Positions 53,996-63,871 of a DNA stretch of 64,000 bases are shown in pieces. The DNA is from Terriglobia bacterium. Its GTDB lineage: Bacteria; Acidobacteriota; Terriglobia; Terriglobales; Acidobacteriaceae. The notes under the pieces were generated by a model. The model did no database searches, was not told the DNA's origin, and worked only from the letters and a program-made list of their open reading frames with translations. Positions within the stretch are counted from its first letter, which is position 1. Each line of letters begins with the position of its first letter. Made by a program: the position numbers and the translations under genes. The stretch is from NCBI GenBank assembly GCA_020073565.1, contig JAIQEY010000011.1:1-64000 (forward strand). The letters are read 5' to 3'.

Positions 53996-55330
53996 TCAGC
54001 TGGCCTGGGGGTAGCGGCGCTCTTCGTTCACTGCCGTGGCATAGGGAACATCGCGACCACCGTAGCGGCGGACCCGGATGTTGGCCTGCTCGGCATGGCC
54101 CAGGAAACCCTCGAGCACGCACAAACGCGAGCAGTATTCGCCTACCATGGCCGACGCTTCGTCGGTGAGTACCTTCTGATACGTGCAGGTCTTGATAAAC
54201 TTCCCCACCCAAAGGCCACCCGTGTAGCGCGCGGCCTTGCCGGTGGGCAGCGTGTGGTTGGTTCCGATCACCTTGTCGCCATAGGCGACGTTGGTGCGCG
54301 GTCCGAGAAACAACGCGCCATAGTTCTTCATGTTCGCCAGAAAGTAGTCGGGATCGCGGGTCATGACCTGTACGTGCTCGGAGGCAATCCGATCCGCTTC
54401 CTGCACCATCTCCTGGTCGGAGTCACACACAATGACCTCACCATAGTCCCGCCAGGAAGCAGCCGCCAACTCGGCCGTGGGCAGCACGCGGAGCAAGCGC
54501 TCCACCTCTGCCATCGTGGCGCGTGCGAGCTTCTCGGACGTCGTGAGGAGGATGGCAGGAGTGTTCAAGCCGTGCTCGGCCTGACCCAACAGGTCCGTCG
54601 CGCAGATCTCACCGTCCACAGTGTCGTCGGCGATGACGAGCGTTTCGGTTGGGCCCGCAATTAGATCGATCCCCACCCGGCCAAAGAGCTGGCGCTTGGC
54701 TTCCGCCACGTACGCATTGCCTGGGCCGACGATCATCGCAACGGACGGGATGTTCTTGGTACCGAGGGCCATGGCGGCGATTGCCTGTACGCCTCCCATG
54801 CCGTAGATTTCGTCGGCACCCCCGAGGTGCATGGCAGCCACGACAGCGGGACTGGGCTTGCCATGATACGGAGGAGAGGCTGCGATGACCCGCGGCACAC
54901 CTGCTACCTTGGCCGTGACCACGCTCATGTGAGCGGAGGCGACCAGCGGATACTTTCCTCCCGGAACGTAGCAGCCGACCGACGCCACCGGCATATTCTT
55001 GTGGCCCAGGACGACGCCGGGCAGGGTCTCGACCTCGACGTCTTTCAGCGCGGAGCGCTGCGCCTCGGCGAAGTTGCGGACCTGGGTCTGCGCAAACTTG
55101 ATGTCGTCGATGTTTTGCTGCGAGAGCTGTGACAGACAACCCTCGATCTCCTGCTCGGAAAGGCGGAATGCCGGTGGGTTCCACTTGTCGAACTTCTCGG
55201 AGATCTCGCGCAAGGCGTCTTCCCCGCGGTTCTCGATGTCCTCGAGAATGCCAGTCACGATGTCACGAACTTTTTTGGCATCCGCGCTCGCCTGCTCCGG
55301 CGGCCGGCCCGTTTTGAGGTAGCGTGCCAT
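53996..55330 (-). CDS. Histidinol-dehydrogenase-family enzyme, HpsN-like
   Basis: The 444-residue NAD/Zn dehydrogenase keeps HisD active-site positions: GQAEHG (zinc Gln and His), SEHVQVM (catalytic Glu-His), the Asp in YGDKV, and the late His in [27 protein letters not shown] is unlike biosynthetic HisD and resembles sulfopropanediol-dehydrogenase-type (HpsN) members. No his genes are nearby. It is downstream of a TPP enzyme by 33 bp on the same strand, within a sugar-acid region, so it probably oxidises a polyol-like alcohol to an acid. Confidence 0.78.
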   Translation of the reverse strand: MARYLKTGRPPEQASADAKKVRDIVTGILEDIENRGEDALREISEKFDKWNPPAFRLSEQEIEGCLSQLSQQNIDDIKFAQTQVRNFAEAQRSALKDVEVETLPGVVLGHKNMPVASVGCYVPGGKYPLVASAHMSVVTAKVAGVPRVIAASPPYHGKPSPAVVAAMHLGGADEIYGMGGVQAIAAMALGTKNIPSVAMIVGPGNAYVAEAKRQLFGRVGIDLIAGPTETLVIADDTVDGEICATDLLGQAEHGLNTPAILLTTSEKLARATMAEVERLLRVLPTAELAAASWRDYGEVIVCDSDQEMVQEADRIASEHVQVMTRDPDYFLANMKNYGALFLGPRTNVAYGDKVIGTNHTLPTGKAARYTGGLWVGKFIKTCTYQKVLTDEASAMVGEYCSRLCVLEGFLGHAEQANIRVRRYGGRDVPYATAVNEERRYPQAS

Positions 55331-55363
55331 AACTCCTCCATAGATTTCCCACCACTCTCAGCA

Positions 55364-57223
55364 CTAGCCGGTTGCGGAAACCGGCTCCACGAGTTCGGCG
55401 TCGCTGGCCGGCCATCGGTGCTGTTCGGCGGCATAGCCCGCCTTATAGTCCGCCTTGACAGTGTCGGACGCAGTGGGAAGCACGGGGAAATCCCACCAGC
55501 CCACCACCTCCGCCGCCGCAACCGAAACGTCTCGCGTGATTGGAACCTCGACCAACGCGGGGGCGTTGGAGTCGAGCGCGCGCTTGATCGAAGAACTGAG
55601 CTGGTCTTCGGCCTGCACCTTCGTGGCGACATCGAAGCCGAACGATTTGGCGAGCGCAACAAAGTCCACCGAATAAGGCTGGCCATTGTCGGCGTGATTG
55701 AATTCGGAGCCGATCTGCCGGCCGATGAGGTAGTTTTGCCCGTCGCGGATCGAAATATAACCGGAGTTGTTGAGAATCAAAAACACAACGGGAATGTTGT
55801 GCATGGTGCACACGGCAAGTTCCTGCACGCACATCATGAAATCACCGTCGCCTATGATGCATACCACGGGCGCATCGGGCTTGGCGAGCTTGGCGCCGAT
55901 GGCTGCGGGCAGCGCGAATCCCATCGACGAGAATGAACCGGAAGTGATGTGAGTGCGCGGCTCGTAGACCGGGAACGCCTGCTTGGTGGTGCTTTGCGGA
56001 TGTCCCGACCCCACGGTCACGATTCCGTTCCGAGGAAGCACGTTGCGCAACTCGCGCAGCGCGCGCAGCATAGTAGTTGGAATGCCATGGTAGGAACGGC
56101 GGCGCTCCAGCCTTTCTTCCCACTGGCGCTTGAGTCCTTCGACTTGGTCGAGATAGGACGAGCGGGCTTCGCGGGCTCTGCGGGCCTGGTCTTCGGAAAT
56201 GCCGGCAAGAATGTCGGCGAGGACAAGCTTGCAGTCGGCGGCGATACCGACTTCTGCTGGGTAGTTCTTCCCAATCTCCCGGGGATCAATGTCGACCTGA
56301 ATCAGTTTGGTGTCGGGAATGGAGAACGTAACTCCCTTGCGGTAGGAAGAGGATGACCAATCGGTGAATCGGCAACCCAGAGACATAACAACGTCCGCGT
56401 TTGCAGCGGTGTGATTGCCGGGCAGTGATCCCGGCCAGCCTGCCGTCCCCGCGCACATCGGGTTGTCTTCGGCAATCGCGCCTTTGCCGTTCCAGGTGAA
56501 GACGCACGGGATGCCAAGCTTTTCCGCCAGCATGGTCAGCTCGGGCGTAGCCTCCGAGGTAATGGCTCCGCCACCCAGGACGATGCACGGGCGTTTCGCA
56601 CTGAGCAGTAACTGGATCGCAGCATCAATGGCCTGACCGTCGGCGCGGGGCTTGCCGACCGGTAGCCGCTTCGTGAGGTCCGCAACATCAATGTCGGTCG
56701 TCTCGACCTGAACGTCCAGCGGCAGTTCCATGTGTACCGGACCGGGACGGCCGGTCAGCATCGCGTTCCAGGCGCGATGCATCACGAAAGGAACCTGATC
56801 CGCGCGTATGACGTCAAAGGTGCGCTTGGTGACCGGGGCTGCGATATGCGGGAAATCTGGCGATGCAAACCGGTCGAGTTCCTGCATGACTCCGTGCCCG
56901 CGCATGTGCGTCGAGGCGCTCCCCGTGATCAGCAGCAAAGCGGTCGAATCGCAGTGCGCGGTCGCGAGGCCGATGATCGTGTTGGTAGCTCCAGGACCGA
57001 TGGAAGTACAGGCGGCGATGGGTTGCCCGGTGACCCGGAAATGCGCGTCGGCGATGTGGACCGCGCTCTGCTCGTGCATAACCTGGATGAAGGGGAGTTT
57101 GGAAACCGGGTCGTTGAAGGCGTCGATCAGGCTCCAGTTGCCGTGTCCGGGCAAACCCGTGACAAACGGAACTCCGTAGGCCTTCAGAGCCTTGCCAATA
57201 ATTTGTCCGACGGTGAGGTGCAT
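55364..57223 (-). CDS. TPP-dependent enzyme, acetolactate-synthase-like
   Basis: From ATG 57223 (GGAGG upstream) the protein has 619 residues. It has the three domains of the ALS/POX family: the N-terminal pyrimidine domain with the catalytic Glu in MHEQSAVHIADAH near 50, a central domain (IVLGGGAITSEATPELT), and the C-terminal TPP motif GDGDFMMCVQELAV to LILNN near 455-485. Residues such as THMRGHGVMQELDRF do not match ALS, sulfoacetaldehyde acetyltransferase or IolD closely. The substrate is unknown. It forms an operon with the HisD-like gene. Confidence 0.8.
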   Translation of the reverse strand: MHLTVGQIIGKALKAYGVPFVTGLPGHGNWSLIDAFNDPVSKLPFIQVMHEQSAVHIADAHFRVTGQPIAACTSIGPGATNTIIGLATAHCDSTALLLITGSASTHMRGHGVMQELDRFASPDFPHIAAPVTKRTFDVIRADQVPFVMHRAWNAMLTGRPGPVHMELPLDVQVETTDIDVADLTKRLPVGKPRADGQAIDAAIQLLLSAKRPCIVLGGGAITSEATPELTMLAEKLGIPCVFTWNGKGAIAEDNPMCAGTAGWPGSLPGNHTAANADVVMSLGCRFTDWSSSSYRKGVTFSIPDTKLIQVDIDPREIGKNYPAEVGIAADCKLVLADILAGISEDQARRAREARSSYLDQVEGLKRQWEERLERRRSYHGIPTTMLRALRELRNVLPRNGIVTVGSGHPQSTTKQAFPVYEPRTHITSGSFSSMGFALPAAIGAKLAKPDAPVVCIIGDGDFMMCVQELAVCTMHNIPVVFLILNNSGYISIRDGQNYLIGRQIGSEFNHADNGQPYSVDFVALAKSFGFDVATKVQAEDQLSSSIKRALDSNAPALVEVPITRDVSVAAAEVVGWWDFPVLPTASDTVKADYKAGYAAEQHRWPASDAELVEPVSATG

Positions 57224-57369
57224 AGGAGGACCTCCTGTTTCCCGCTGTTCTTGCAGGCCGCAAGTATTGCACTTGTCCTGGAACTTGGGAAGCGGGTCTT
57301 GCATAAATAGTCCCACCGGGTCGGAAGGCTGCCGTATAATCCTGCTCACTTCAAGGAAAGGGAGCGGGA

Positions 57370-58176
57370 ATGAACCGGCGTGTGTTTCTCTCAGGCTCCG
57401 CGCGGTTGCTGGCCGTTGCCCCCTTTGCACCGAGGATGTTCGCAGAGAATCCTATGGCCGAAAATAATAAGCGCCGGCCGCTCTCGTTTTTCAATTCCAA
57501 TTCCAATTCCAATGACTGGATCGAAAGCACTCTCGTGACCGGCGTGCACGAAATGCCGGTCGAGGATGCAATCGTAGTGAACCTCTCCACAAAAGCCCTG
57601 CACTACCGGGCCGCCGGAAATCACGGGACGATTGCGCCATGGAAATCAACGGTGCTCCGCCAGTGCACGCTGGAGGACGCTGAGCTCGCGGCTTTGCTGC
57701 ACGTGCGCCAGCGGACGAATCTTGGCGGCGTCGCGCTGGGCTGGGAATGGTATGGCCAGCGAAATCCGCAGTTTTCCCGCACCACGCCGCTGTATATCTC
57801 ATCGCAGGATGATGTCGGGGTCGTAAACCTGGATCCAACCTTCTTCGGTTCGGAGACATCCGCTTCCGCTTCGCCTCTGCCGTACCGGTTGAAACTGAAT
57901 CTCTGGTATACGCCCGAGGAGACCGATTGTGGAATCCACACGGGACACCAGTTTCTGGAAGTGCACACGCAAATTCTGGGCACGGGGCATATGCAGAAGT
58001 TTCGGGAGAAGGCAGCGGACACACTTTACGAGGATGTGCTCATGGTTCCGGGATACACTCACGACCCATTTTTCGTGTTGGGAAAAGACCGAAGCTTCAG
58101 TTATCCCTGGCACCGCTACTATGCAGACAGCGATTGCATCTGGATGGCGGTCGAACTGCACCCGTTGAAATCGTAA
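57370..58176 (+). CDS. Tat-exported cupin-like protein
   Basis: The 268-residue protein starts MNRRVFLSGSARLLAVAPFA, a twin-arginine-type leader. After a short Ser-Asn repeat (NSNSNSN, encoded by ATTCCA repeats near 57489-57512) come two beta-rich halves. The second half shows GIHTGHQFLEVHTQILGTG and PGYTHDPF, consistent with a cupin metal site. Function is unknown; sugar binding or isomerisation would suit the neighbours. A TATAAT box at 57335-57340 precedes it. It is first in the plus-strand catabolic run. Confidence 0.65.
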   Translation: MNRRVFLSGSARLLAVAPFAPRMFAENPMAENNKRRPLSFFNSNSNSNDWIESTLVTGVHEMPVEDAIVVNLSTKALHYRAAGNHGTIAPWKSTVLRQCTLEDAELAALLHVRQRTNLGGVALGWEWYGQRNPQFSRTTPLYISSQDDVGVVNLDPTFFGSETSASASPLPYRLKLNLWYTPEETDCGIHTGHQFLEVHTQILGTGHMQKFREKAADTLYEDVLMVPGYTHDPFFVLGKDRSFSYPWHRYYADSDCIWMAVELHPLKS

Positions 58177-58239
58177 GCTCGCCCTTCGCGAGTTTGCGGA
58201 TCGAACAAACGGTCGAGCCAACTTCCTTCCGGAGCGCTC

Positions 58240-59553
58240 TTGCTGCAGACGATCTCGAGCAGTTCAAGCGTGCCTTGCAGGCGATGGCGAATTGCCTTCC
58301 TGCTGGCTTTCGGGGTTCTAGTCAACTTCTTCGACCGGATTAACCTGTCGGTCTCTCGCGACGCGCTTCATGCGTCGTTCGGCTTGTCGTTCGTTGCTTT
58401 TGGCTATCTCTCCAGCGCCTTCAGTTGGACCTATGCCTTGATGCAGATGCCTTCGGGAGTGCTGCTCGACCGGTGGGGAGTGCGTCGCGTGGGCCGCATC
58501 AGTGCGTTCCTGTGGAGCGTCGCCTCCTTCGCAGCCGCCCTTGCCCCCGGCCTCAGTTGGTTTTTCGGAGCACGCTTTCTTCTGGGCGTAAGCGAATCCC
58601 CCACGTTCCCGGGGAATGCCAAGGGGTTGGGCTACTGGTTCACGCGAGAGGAAAGAGGTCTGGCAACGGCGATCACCGACGCGGCGGCAAAATTCTCCTC
58701 CGCGATTGGTGTCCCGCTGATCGGCGTCCTGCTTTTGCATTTTGGCTGGCGCTGGAGTTTTGCCGCCACCGGCTTCATCAGCTTTCTCTATTTTGTCCTG
58801 TTTTACCTCATCTACCGCAATCCCAGCGAAGACAAACGACTATCCGCTGAGGAACTCCAGTTCATCCTCCGTGGCGGGGCTCAGCTGGAAGACCAGGTCA
58901 GAGCGAAGAGCGGCAGTTCTCTGGGTTATCTGCTTCGGCAGAGGAAGGTTTACGGACTTGCGCTGGGATGGGGTGCATACAACTACACTTTCTTTCTTTT
59001 GCTGACGTGGCTGCCCAGCTATCTCTCCGTTTCTCTTCATATGGATTTATTTCACTCTGTCTTCTACACCAGCGTGCCCTGGCTGTTCGCTACTTTCACC
59101 GATCTGCTGGTAGGCGGATGGATGGTGGACGCGTTGATCCAGCGTGGCTACGATGCAAACCGTGTTCGCCAGACCGTCATGGTAACGGGAATGGTGTTCG
59201 GTCTCGCGATCTTCGGCGCCGCGAACGCTCGCAGTCCCGCAGCCGCACTGGTCTGGATCAGCCTTGCCCTGGGAGGACTGGCTGCGGCCGCACCCGTGGC
59301 GTGGACAGTTCCATCTCTGATCTCGCCGCGCGAAAGCGTCGGCACACTCGGAGGCGCAGTGAATTGTTGCGGCCAGATCGCGGCGATTTCTGCGCCCATC
59401 GTTACCGGCTATATCGTGTCTGGCACACACTCGTTCGCCGCCGCATTCGTGACCGCGACCGCAATCCTGTTGCTGGGGATTGTGGGCTACATCTTTTTGC
59501 TGGGACGCATCGAGCCGATCCCCGAACCGGAGAGAAGCGGTGGTCTCGATTAG
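58240..59553 (+). CDS. MFS transporter, ACS (hexuronate/glucarate) family
   Basis: The 437-residue permease has 12 hydrophobic helices and the ACS-family signs: FGVLVNFFDRINLSVSRDAL in helix 1, SYALMQMPSGVLLDRWGVRR-like loop 2-3, FLLGVSESPTFPGNAKGLGYWF in helix 4, and WSFAATGFISFLYFVLFY in helix 6. Such transporters import hexuronates, glucarate or related organic acids with protons. The start is TTG 58240 with GGAG five nt upstream. It lies 63 bp after the cupin-like gene. Confidence 0.88.
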   Translation: MLQTISSSSSVPCRRWRIAFLLAFGVLVNFFDRINLSVSRDALHASFGLSFVAFGYLSSAFSWTYALMQMPSGVLLDRWGVRRVGRISAFLWSVASFAAALAPGLSWFFGARFLLGVSESPTFPGNAKGLGYWFTREERGLATAITDAAAKFSSAIGVPLIGVLLLHFGWRWSFAATGFISFLYFVLFYLIYRNPSEDKRLSAEELQFILRGGAQLEDQVRAKSGSSLGYLLRQRKVYGLALGWGAYNYTFFLLLTWLPSYLSVSLHMDLFHSVFYTSVPWLFATFTDLLVGGWMVDALIQRGYDANRVRQTVMVTGMVFGLAIFGAANARSPAAALVWISLALGGLAAAAPVAWTVPSLISPRESVGTLGGAVNCCGQIAAISAPIVTGYIVSGTHSFAAAFVTATAILLLGIVGYIFLLGRIEPIPEPERSGGLD

Positions 59554-59738
59554 GATGAGCGTTTTTTCAGTGGGACCGAGAACGGAATCGTAGCGTCCAC
59601 TGCTGAGAGCCGTGGTCTCCACCTGGGACGGGCGGGGCGCCCGTTTCTCCACCGACTCATCAGGCGGTCACGCACGAGTAAAATACGAACGATCTCAATG
59701 GCCGACGCGGAATTCGTCATGAAGGGGCACATCAAGAC

Positions 59739-60929
59739 ATGAAGGAGACTTGGCGGTGGTTTGGGCCGGGTGATCCGGTTCCTCTGGATCACATCAAGCA
59801 GGCGGGGGCCACCGGCATCGTCACCGCCCTGCATCATCTCTACCGAGGCGAGGCGTGGCCGTTTGACGAGGTGTTCAAACGACGAGATGAAATTATCGCT
59901 GCGGGCTTCGTCTGGTCGGTGGTGGAGAGTATCCCGATCCACAATTCGATCAAACTTCGATCCGGGCCTTACGCACGTTTCATCGGTGCGTGGAAGGACA
60001 CTCTCGCCGCGGTCGCGAAGGCGGGTGTGGAAGTCATCTGCTATAACTTCATGCCGGTCGTGGACTGGACGAGGACAGACTTGAAATGGCGTTTGCCCAC
60101 GACCGGCTACGCGCTGCGTTTTGATCGGGTCGATTTCACTGCTTATGACCTCTTCATCCTCGAGCGCAAGGGCGCTGAAGCCGACTATTCCAAAGAGCAA
60201 ACTCGGGCGGCCCGCACCCGCTTCGACTCCATGCCGGAGGGGCGCAGAAACGACCTGGAACACACAATCATCGCCGGCCTTCCCGGCGCCGAAGCATCAT
60301 ACAACCGCGATACGTTCCGCAAGTTGATCGCCGAATACCAGGGCGTCACTGCTGAAGAATTGCGAGCCAACCTCGTTGCGTTCCTGCGGGAAGTTGTCCC
60401 AGTAGCGCAGGAGAACGGCGTTCGCCTCGCCATACACCCGGACGATCCACCCTGGCCGCTGTTTGGCCTGCCGCGCGTCGTCTCGACCGCCGAGGATGTG
60501 AGGGCGATTTTCTCCTCGTGCGACACTCTCGCAAACGGGCTCACGTTTTGTGTCGGGTCGTTCGGAGCAAGAGCCGATAACGACCTGCTGGCCATGGCTC
60601 GCGAGTTCGGCGCTCGCGTTCACTTCGTGCACCTGCGGCAGGTGACGAGAGAATCAGATGGGTCGTTTCATGAAGCCGAGCACCTGGCGGGCAGTTCCGA
60701 TATGGTGGGCGTAATCCAGACTATGATGGAAGAAGAAGCGTATCGACGACGCTCGGGTCGGCCCGACCATGAAATTCCCATGCGTCCTGACCACGGACAC
60801 CTGTTGGCCGACGACATCAACAAGAAAGTAAATCCCGGCTACTCGTTGGTGGGCAGATTGAAAGGGCTTGCCGAACTGCGCGGCGTCATGCATGGCTTGA
60901 AGTATGCAAATCCCGAATTGGCCGGTTAA
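59739..60929 (+). CDS. uxuA: Mannonate dehydratase
   Basis: This enzyme dehydrates D-mannonate to 2-keto-3-deoxygluconate. The 396 residues match Uxu[25 protein letters not shown] at the start, [19 protein letters not shown] motif near 110, [15 protein letters not shown] near 230, [13 protein letters not shown] near 268, FVHLRQV and RPDHGHL near 350 with the metal-binding Cys and His residues. It shares the plus-strand catabolic run, 185 bp after the transporter. No uxuB is present; the SDR gene 72 bp downstream may replace it. Confidence 0.95.
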   Translation: MKETWRWFGPGDPVPLDHIKQAGATGIVTALHHLYRGEAWPFDEVFKRRDEIIAAGFVWSVVESIPIHNSIKLRSGPYARFIGAWKDTLAAVAKAGVEVICYNFMPVVDWTRTDLKWRLPTTGYALRFDRVDFTAYDLFILERKGAEADYSKEQTRAARTRFDSMPEGRRNDLEHTIIAGLPGAEASYNRDTFRKLIAEYQGVTAEELRANLVAFLREVVPVAQENGVRLAIHPDDPPWPLFGLPRVVSTAEDVRAIFSSCDTLANGLTFCVGSFGARADNDLLAMAREFGARVHFVHLRQVTRESDGSFHEAEHLAGSSDMVGVIQTMMEEEAYRRRSGRPDHEIPMRPDHGHLLADDINKKVNPGYSLVGRLKGLAELRGVMHGLKYANPELAG

Positions 60930-61001
60930 GACGCTTTGTTATCGAGACTGTTTCTGTTGAGCACCAATTACCATGATGTGCGAACTGAGGATCCAACTCC
61001 T

Positions 61002-61784
61002 ATGAAAGAGTTTGCTGGAAAAGTAGCTGTGGTTACCGGTACTACGGGAATTGGGCGCGCTATTGCCGTGCGCTTTGCTGCGGGGGGTGCGCAAGTTGTT
61101 GCGTGCGGCATTGAAACGGCTGCGAACGAGGAATTGACTCGCGATGCGGCAAAACTCGGTTTAACCCTGCAGGTTGAAACCTGCGATGTGACCAACCCCG
61201 ACCAAGTGCGAGCGGTCCTTGCGAAGACGGTCAGCCGGGTTGGGGGCCTGGACATCATCGTCAACGCAGCGGCCATTCATCCCTTCGGCACCGTCGTGGA
61301 CACCGACCCTGCGACCTGGAACCGCTGCATGATGGTGAATGTTGGCAGCATCTATCTGCTGGCGCACTTGGGCATCCCGGAGATGAAAAAACGGGGAGGC
61401 GGGTCGATCATCAATCTGGCATCCGTTCAGGGACACGCATGCCAGCGAGGCGTCGCCGCGTATGCCGCATCCAAGGGGGCAATTCACAGCCTCACGCGCG
61501 CGCTGGCCCTCGACCATGCCGCGGACCACATCCGCGTCAATTCGATCAGCCCGGGTTCAGTCCGCACTCCGATGCTGGCACGCTCCGCGTCACACTTCTC
61601 GCCGGATGTTCCGGTCGAAGAGGTGTTCGAACGTTTTGGCGCGGCTCATCCGCTCGGGCGTATCGGCACACCGGAAGAGGTTGCTGAACTGGCGGCATTT
61701 CTGGCGTCCGATAAAGCGGGATTCTGCACCGGAGGCGATTACCTGGTAGACGGCGGGCTGCTGGCTGGCATCGGTGTCCAATGA
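61002..61784 (+). CDS. SDR-family sugar (acid) dehydrogenase
   Basis: From ATG 61002 the protein has 260 residues, the classical SDR length. Visible are the NAD(P)-binding TGTTGIGRAI at ~13-22, NAAAI near 88, the catalytic Ser in NLASVQG and YAASK with Tyr and Lys near 155-159, and SPGSVRTPM. It may be the fructuronate reductase replacing UxuB, or a sugar dehydrogenase making a lactone for the next gene. Its TGA overlaps the next ATG (ATGA at 61781-61784), so translation is coupled. Confidence 0.88.
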   Translation: MKEFAGKVAVVTGTTGIGRAIAVRFAAGGAQVVACGIETAANEELTRDAAKLGLTLQVETCDVTNPDQVRAVLAKTVSRVGGLDIIVNAAAIHPFGTVVDTDPATWNRCMMVNVGSIYLLAHLGIPEMKKRGGGSIINLASVQGHACQRGVAAYAASKGAIHSLTRALALDHAADHIRVNSISPGSVRTPMLARSASHFSPDVPVEEVFERFGAAHPLGRIGTPEEVAELAAFLASDKAGFCTGGDYLVDGGLLAGIGVQ

Positions 61785-62734
61785 TGATCTCAGAACCGGT
61801 CTGCGTTGCGCCCACAGGCGACGTTTGTGGTGAGGGAGTCGTCTGGCACGCGGCTCATACGGCTGCGTACTGGACTGACATCAACCGTTTTCTGATCCAT
61901 CGCTTCACGCCGGCCGACCAGTGCGTCCGGACATGGTTCTTCGACGAACCGGTGACGTCGCTCACCTTGACGGACCGCGACGACGCGCTGGCCGTCATTC
62001 TCGGCTCGCAGGTGATTTTGTGGGAACCCAGTTCGGACAAGCGCAGCAAGCCGGTCTATCAGCTCGACCAGTGGCCCAAGGTTCGCCTCAATGATGCGCG
62101 CGCGGATCCGCGTGGTTCACTCTGGATCGGCTCGATGCGGAACAACGTAAATCCCGACGGCTCGTCCGGCGCCGCGGGTGGCCGCGATGGCGTCCTGTAT
62201 CGTCTGGACCCAGACGCTGCAGTGACCCAATGGTGCAGCGACATCGGCATCTCCAACACTCTGGCCTGGAGCCCCGACGGGCGTCGGTTCTATTTTGGCG
62301 ACACACTGGATAACGTCGTTTGGGTCCACGACTATGATCCCGCCACAGGTTCGATTCAGAACCGGCGGCCGTTCTTGCAAAACTTTCCGCGGGGCTTGCC
62401 CGATGGTTCTTGTGTCGATGCGGACGGCTATCTCTGGAATTGCCGGTTTTTCGGAGGGTGTATCGTCAGGCTTGCGCCCGACGGACAGATTGATCGCGTG
62501 GTCGAGATGCCAGTGCAAAACATCACGACGTGCGCTTTTGGCGGCGCCGATCGCAAGACGCTGTACATCACCACCGCAACCGTCGAGGCGCCTCCCTGCG
62601 ACCGGCTGGCGGGCGGACTGTTCGCGATCCGTACTGAAACGGAAGGACAACCGGAGAATCGCTTCTCCATTTTCACGACCCGCCAGTTCATGTCCACTGC
62701 TCAGCCCGTGAATGAACGTGGCCTTGGTGGTTAG
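61781..62734 (+). CDS. SMP-30/gluconolactonase-family lactonase
   Basis: The 317-residue beta-propeller should open an aldonolactone. The family signs are GEGVVWHAAHTAAYWTDI at ~18-35 with the metal-binding Glu, LNDARADPRGSLWIGSM with the Asn-Asp pair near 104, SNTLAWSPDGRRFYFGDT with the catalytic region near 165, and DGSCVDADGYLWN near 207. It is coupled to the SDR gene, so oxidation and hydrolysis are probably consecutive. It shows no signal peptide. Confidence 0.9.
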   Translation: MMISEPVCVAPTGDVCGEGVVWHAAHTAAYWTDINRFLIHRFTPADQCVRTWFFDEPVTSLTLTDRDDALAVILGSQVILWEPSSDKRSKPVYQLDQWPKVRLNDARADPRGSLWIGSMRNNVNPDGSSGAAGGRDGVLYRLDPDAAVTQWCSDIGISNTLAWSPDGRRFYFGDTLDNVVWVHDYDPATGSIQNRRPFLQNFPRGLPDGSCVDADGYLWNCRFFGGCIVRLAPDGQIDRVVEMPVQNITTCAFGGADRKTLYITTATVEAPPCDRLAGGLFAIRTETEGQPENRFSIFTTRQFMSTAQPVNERGLGG

Positions 62735-62798
62735 GGTTTGTGGGTTGCATCGGAGATTGATCCCTTACCTGATACGCTTGTAGATCGACAAGAATCGC

Positions 62799-63785
62799 AT
62801 GAGCAGCCCTGCAGGAAACGGACTCATCATCGGAGTGGATATCGGCGGGACGAAGGTAGCTGCCGGACTCGTTGATTATTCCGGTGAGATCCAGCGGCAA
62901 ATACGCGAGCCGATGGTGTCGGACGGAGATGCCGCTACCGGACTGGCTGCGGTGCGGCGTGTGATCGACGCTCTGCTCGGCGGCGACCAGAAGAACGCAC
63001 CTGCAATCCGTGGCATCGGAATCTGCGCTCCGGGGCCGCTGGATCCGATCACCGGCTTGGTCATCAATCCGCCCAATGTGCAGTGCTGGCGTAATTTCCC
63101 GCTTTCTCGGGAGGTCGAGAAAATCTACAGCGTCAAAGTAAGAATCGATAATGACGCCAACGCTGCCGCCCTGGCAGAAGCCCGGTGGGGCGCGGGCCGA
63201 GGCTATCATCAGATCTTCTACGCCACGGTAGGTACTGGTATTGGCACGGGCATCGTTTTCGATGGCCGCATTTATCACGGTCGCACAGGCGCCGCCGGCG
63301 AAGGTGGTCATAACACCATAGATTTTCGCGGTCCGCGCTGCGGGTGCGGCAAACCCGGATGTATCGAAGCCTTTGCCTGCGGCCCGGCGATTGCCAAGCG
63401 GGCGCGCACCAAACTCGCGGAACAGTCTGCTCGTGGGACTGCACTGCTGGAACTGGCGGGCGGAGACATCGAGAGAGTAACAACCGAAATGGTCGGGCGA
63501 GCCTGTGCCGCCGGCGATCCCATCGCGAAAGAGACCATGGAGGAAACCGTGGAGCTTCTGTCGATCTGGCTGGGTAACATGATCGACCTGCTCGATCCGG
63601 ACGCGATCATCATTGGCGGAGGAGTGTCTGGAATGCTGAGTCCGTTCTTCGCAGAAATTCGCAACCGGTTGCCGAGATGGTGCATCAATTCTCGGTGTCA
63701 GGAAATCCCGCTGGTGAAAGCACGCTACGGTGCAGACGCCGGGATCGCCGGCGGCGCTGCTCTGTGCGCACAGGAATCAGGTTAG
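62799..63785 (+). CDS. ROK-family sugar kinase
   Basis: The 328-residue kinase has the ROK layout: phosphate loop GVDIGGTKVAAGLVD at ~11-25, catalytic DNDANAAALAEARWG near 115, GTGIGTGIVFDG, the GGH zinc ligand and the CGCGKPGCIEAFACG zinc cluster near 185, and LDPDAIIIGGGVSG near 268. It probably phosphorylates glucose or a related hexose. Without an HTH it is an enzyme, not a repressor. It is 64 bp after the lactonase gene and likely in the same operon. Confidence 0.92.
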   Translation: MSSPAGNGLIIGVDIGGTKVAAGLVDYSGEIQRQIREPMVSDGDAATGLAAVRRVIDALLGGDQKNAPAIRGIGICAPGPLDPITGLVINPPNVQCWRNFPLSREVEKIYSVKVRIDNDANAAALAEARWGAGRGYHQIFYATVGTGIGTGIVFDGRIYHGRTGAAGEGGHNTIDFRGPRCGCGKPGCIEAFACGPAIAKRARTKLAEQSARGTALLELAGGDIERVTTEMVGRACAAGDPIAKETMEETVELLSIWLGNMIDLLDPDAIIIGGGVSGMLSPFFAEIRNRLPRWCINSRCQEIPLVKARYGADAGIAGGAALCAQESG

Positions 63786-63871
63786 GGTTGGGCGCACTCC
63801 GCGAGTTCCGATGGCATCCTCGCGATGAGTCGGCAAATGCTTTCGAGAATCGCAACAAGGGACAAAACGAG

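Noticed and set aside
53996..63785. Sulfoquinovose (sulfo-Entner-Doudoroff) pathway
   Set aside because: SDR, lactonase and an HpsN-like enzyme are suggestive, but the dehydratase is UxuA-type rather than IlvD/Edd-type, and no sulfoquinovosidase or KDSG aldolase is visible.
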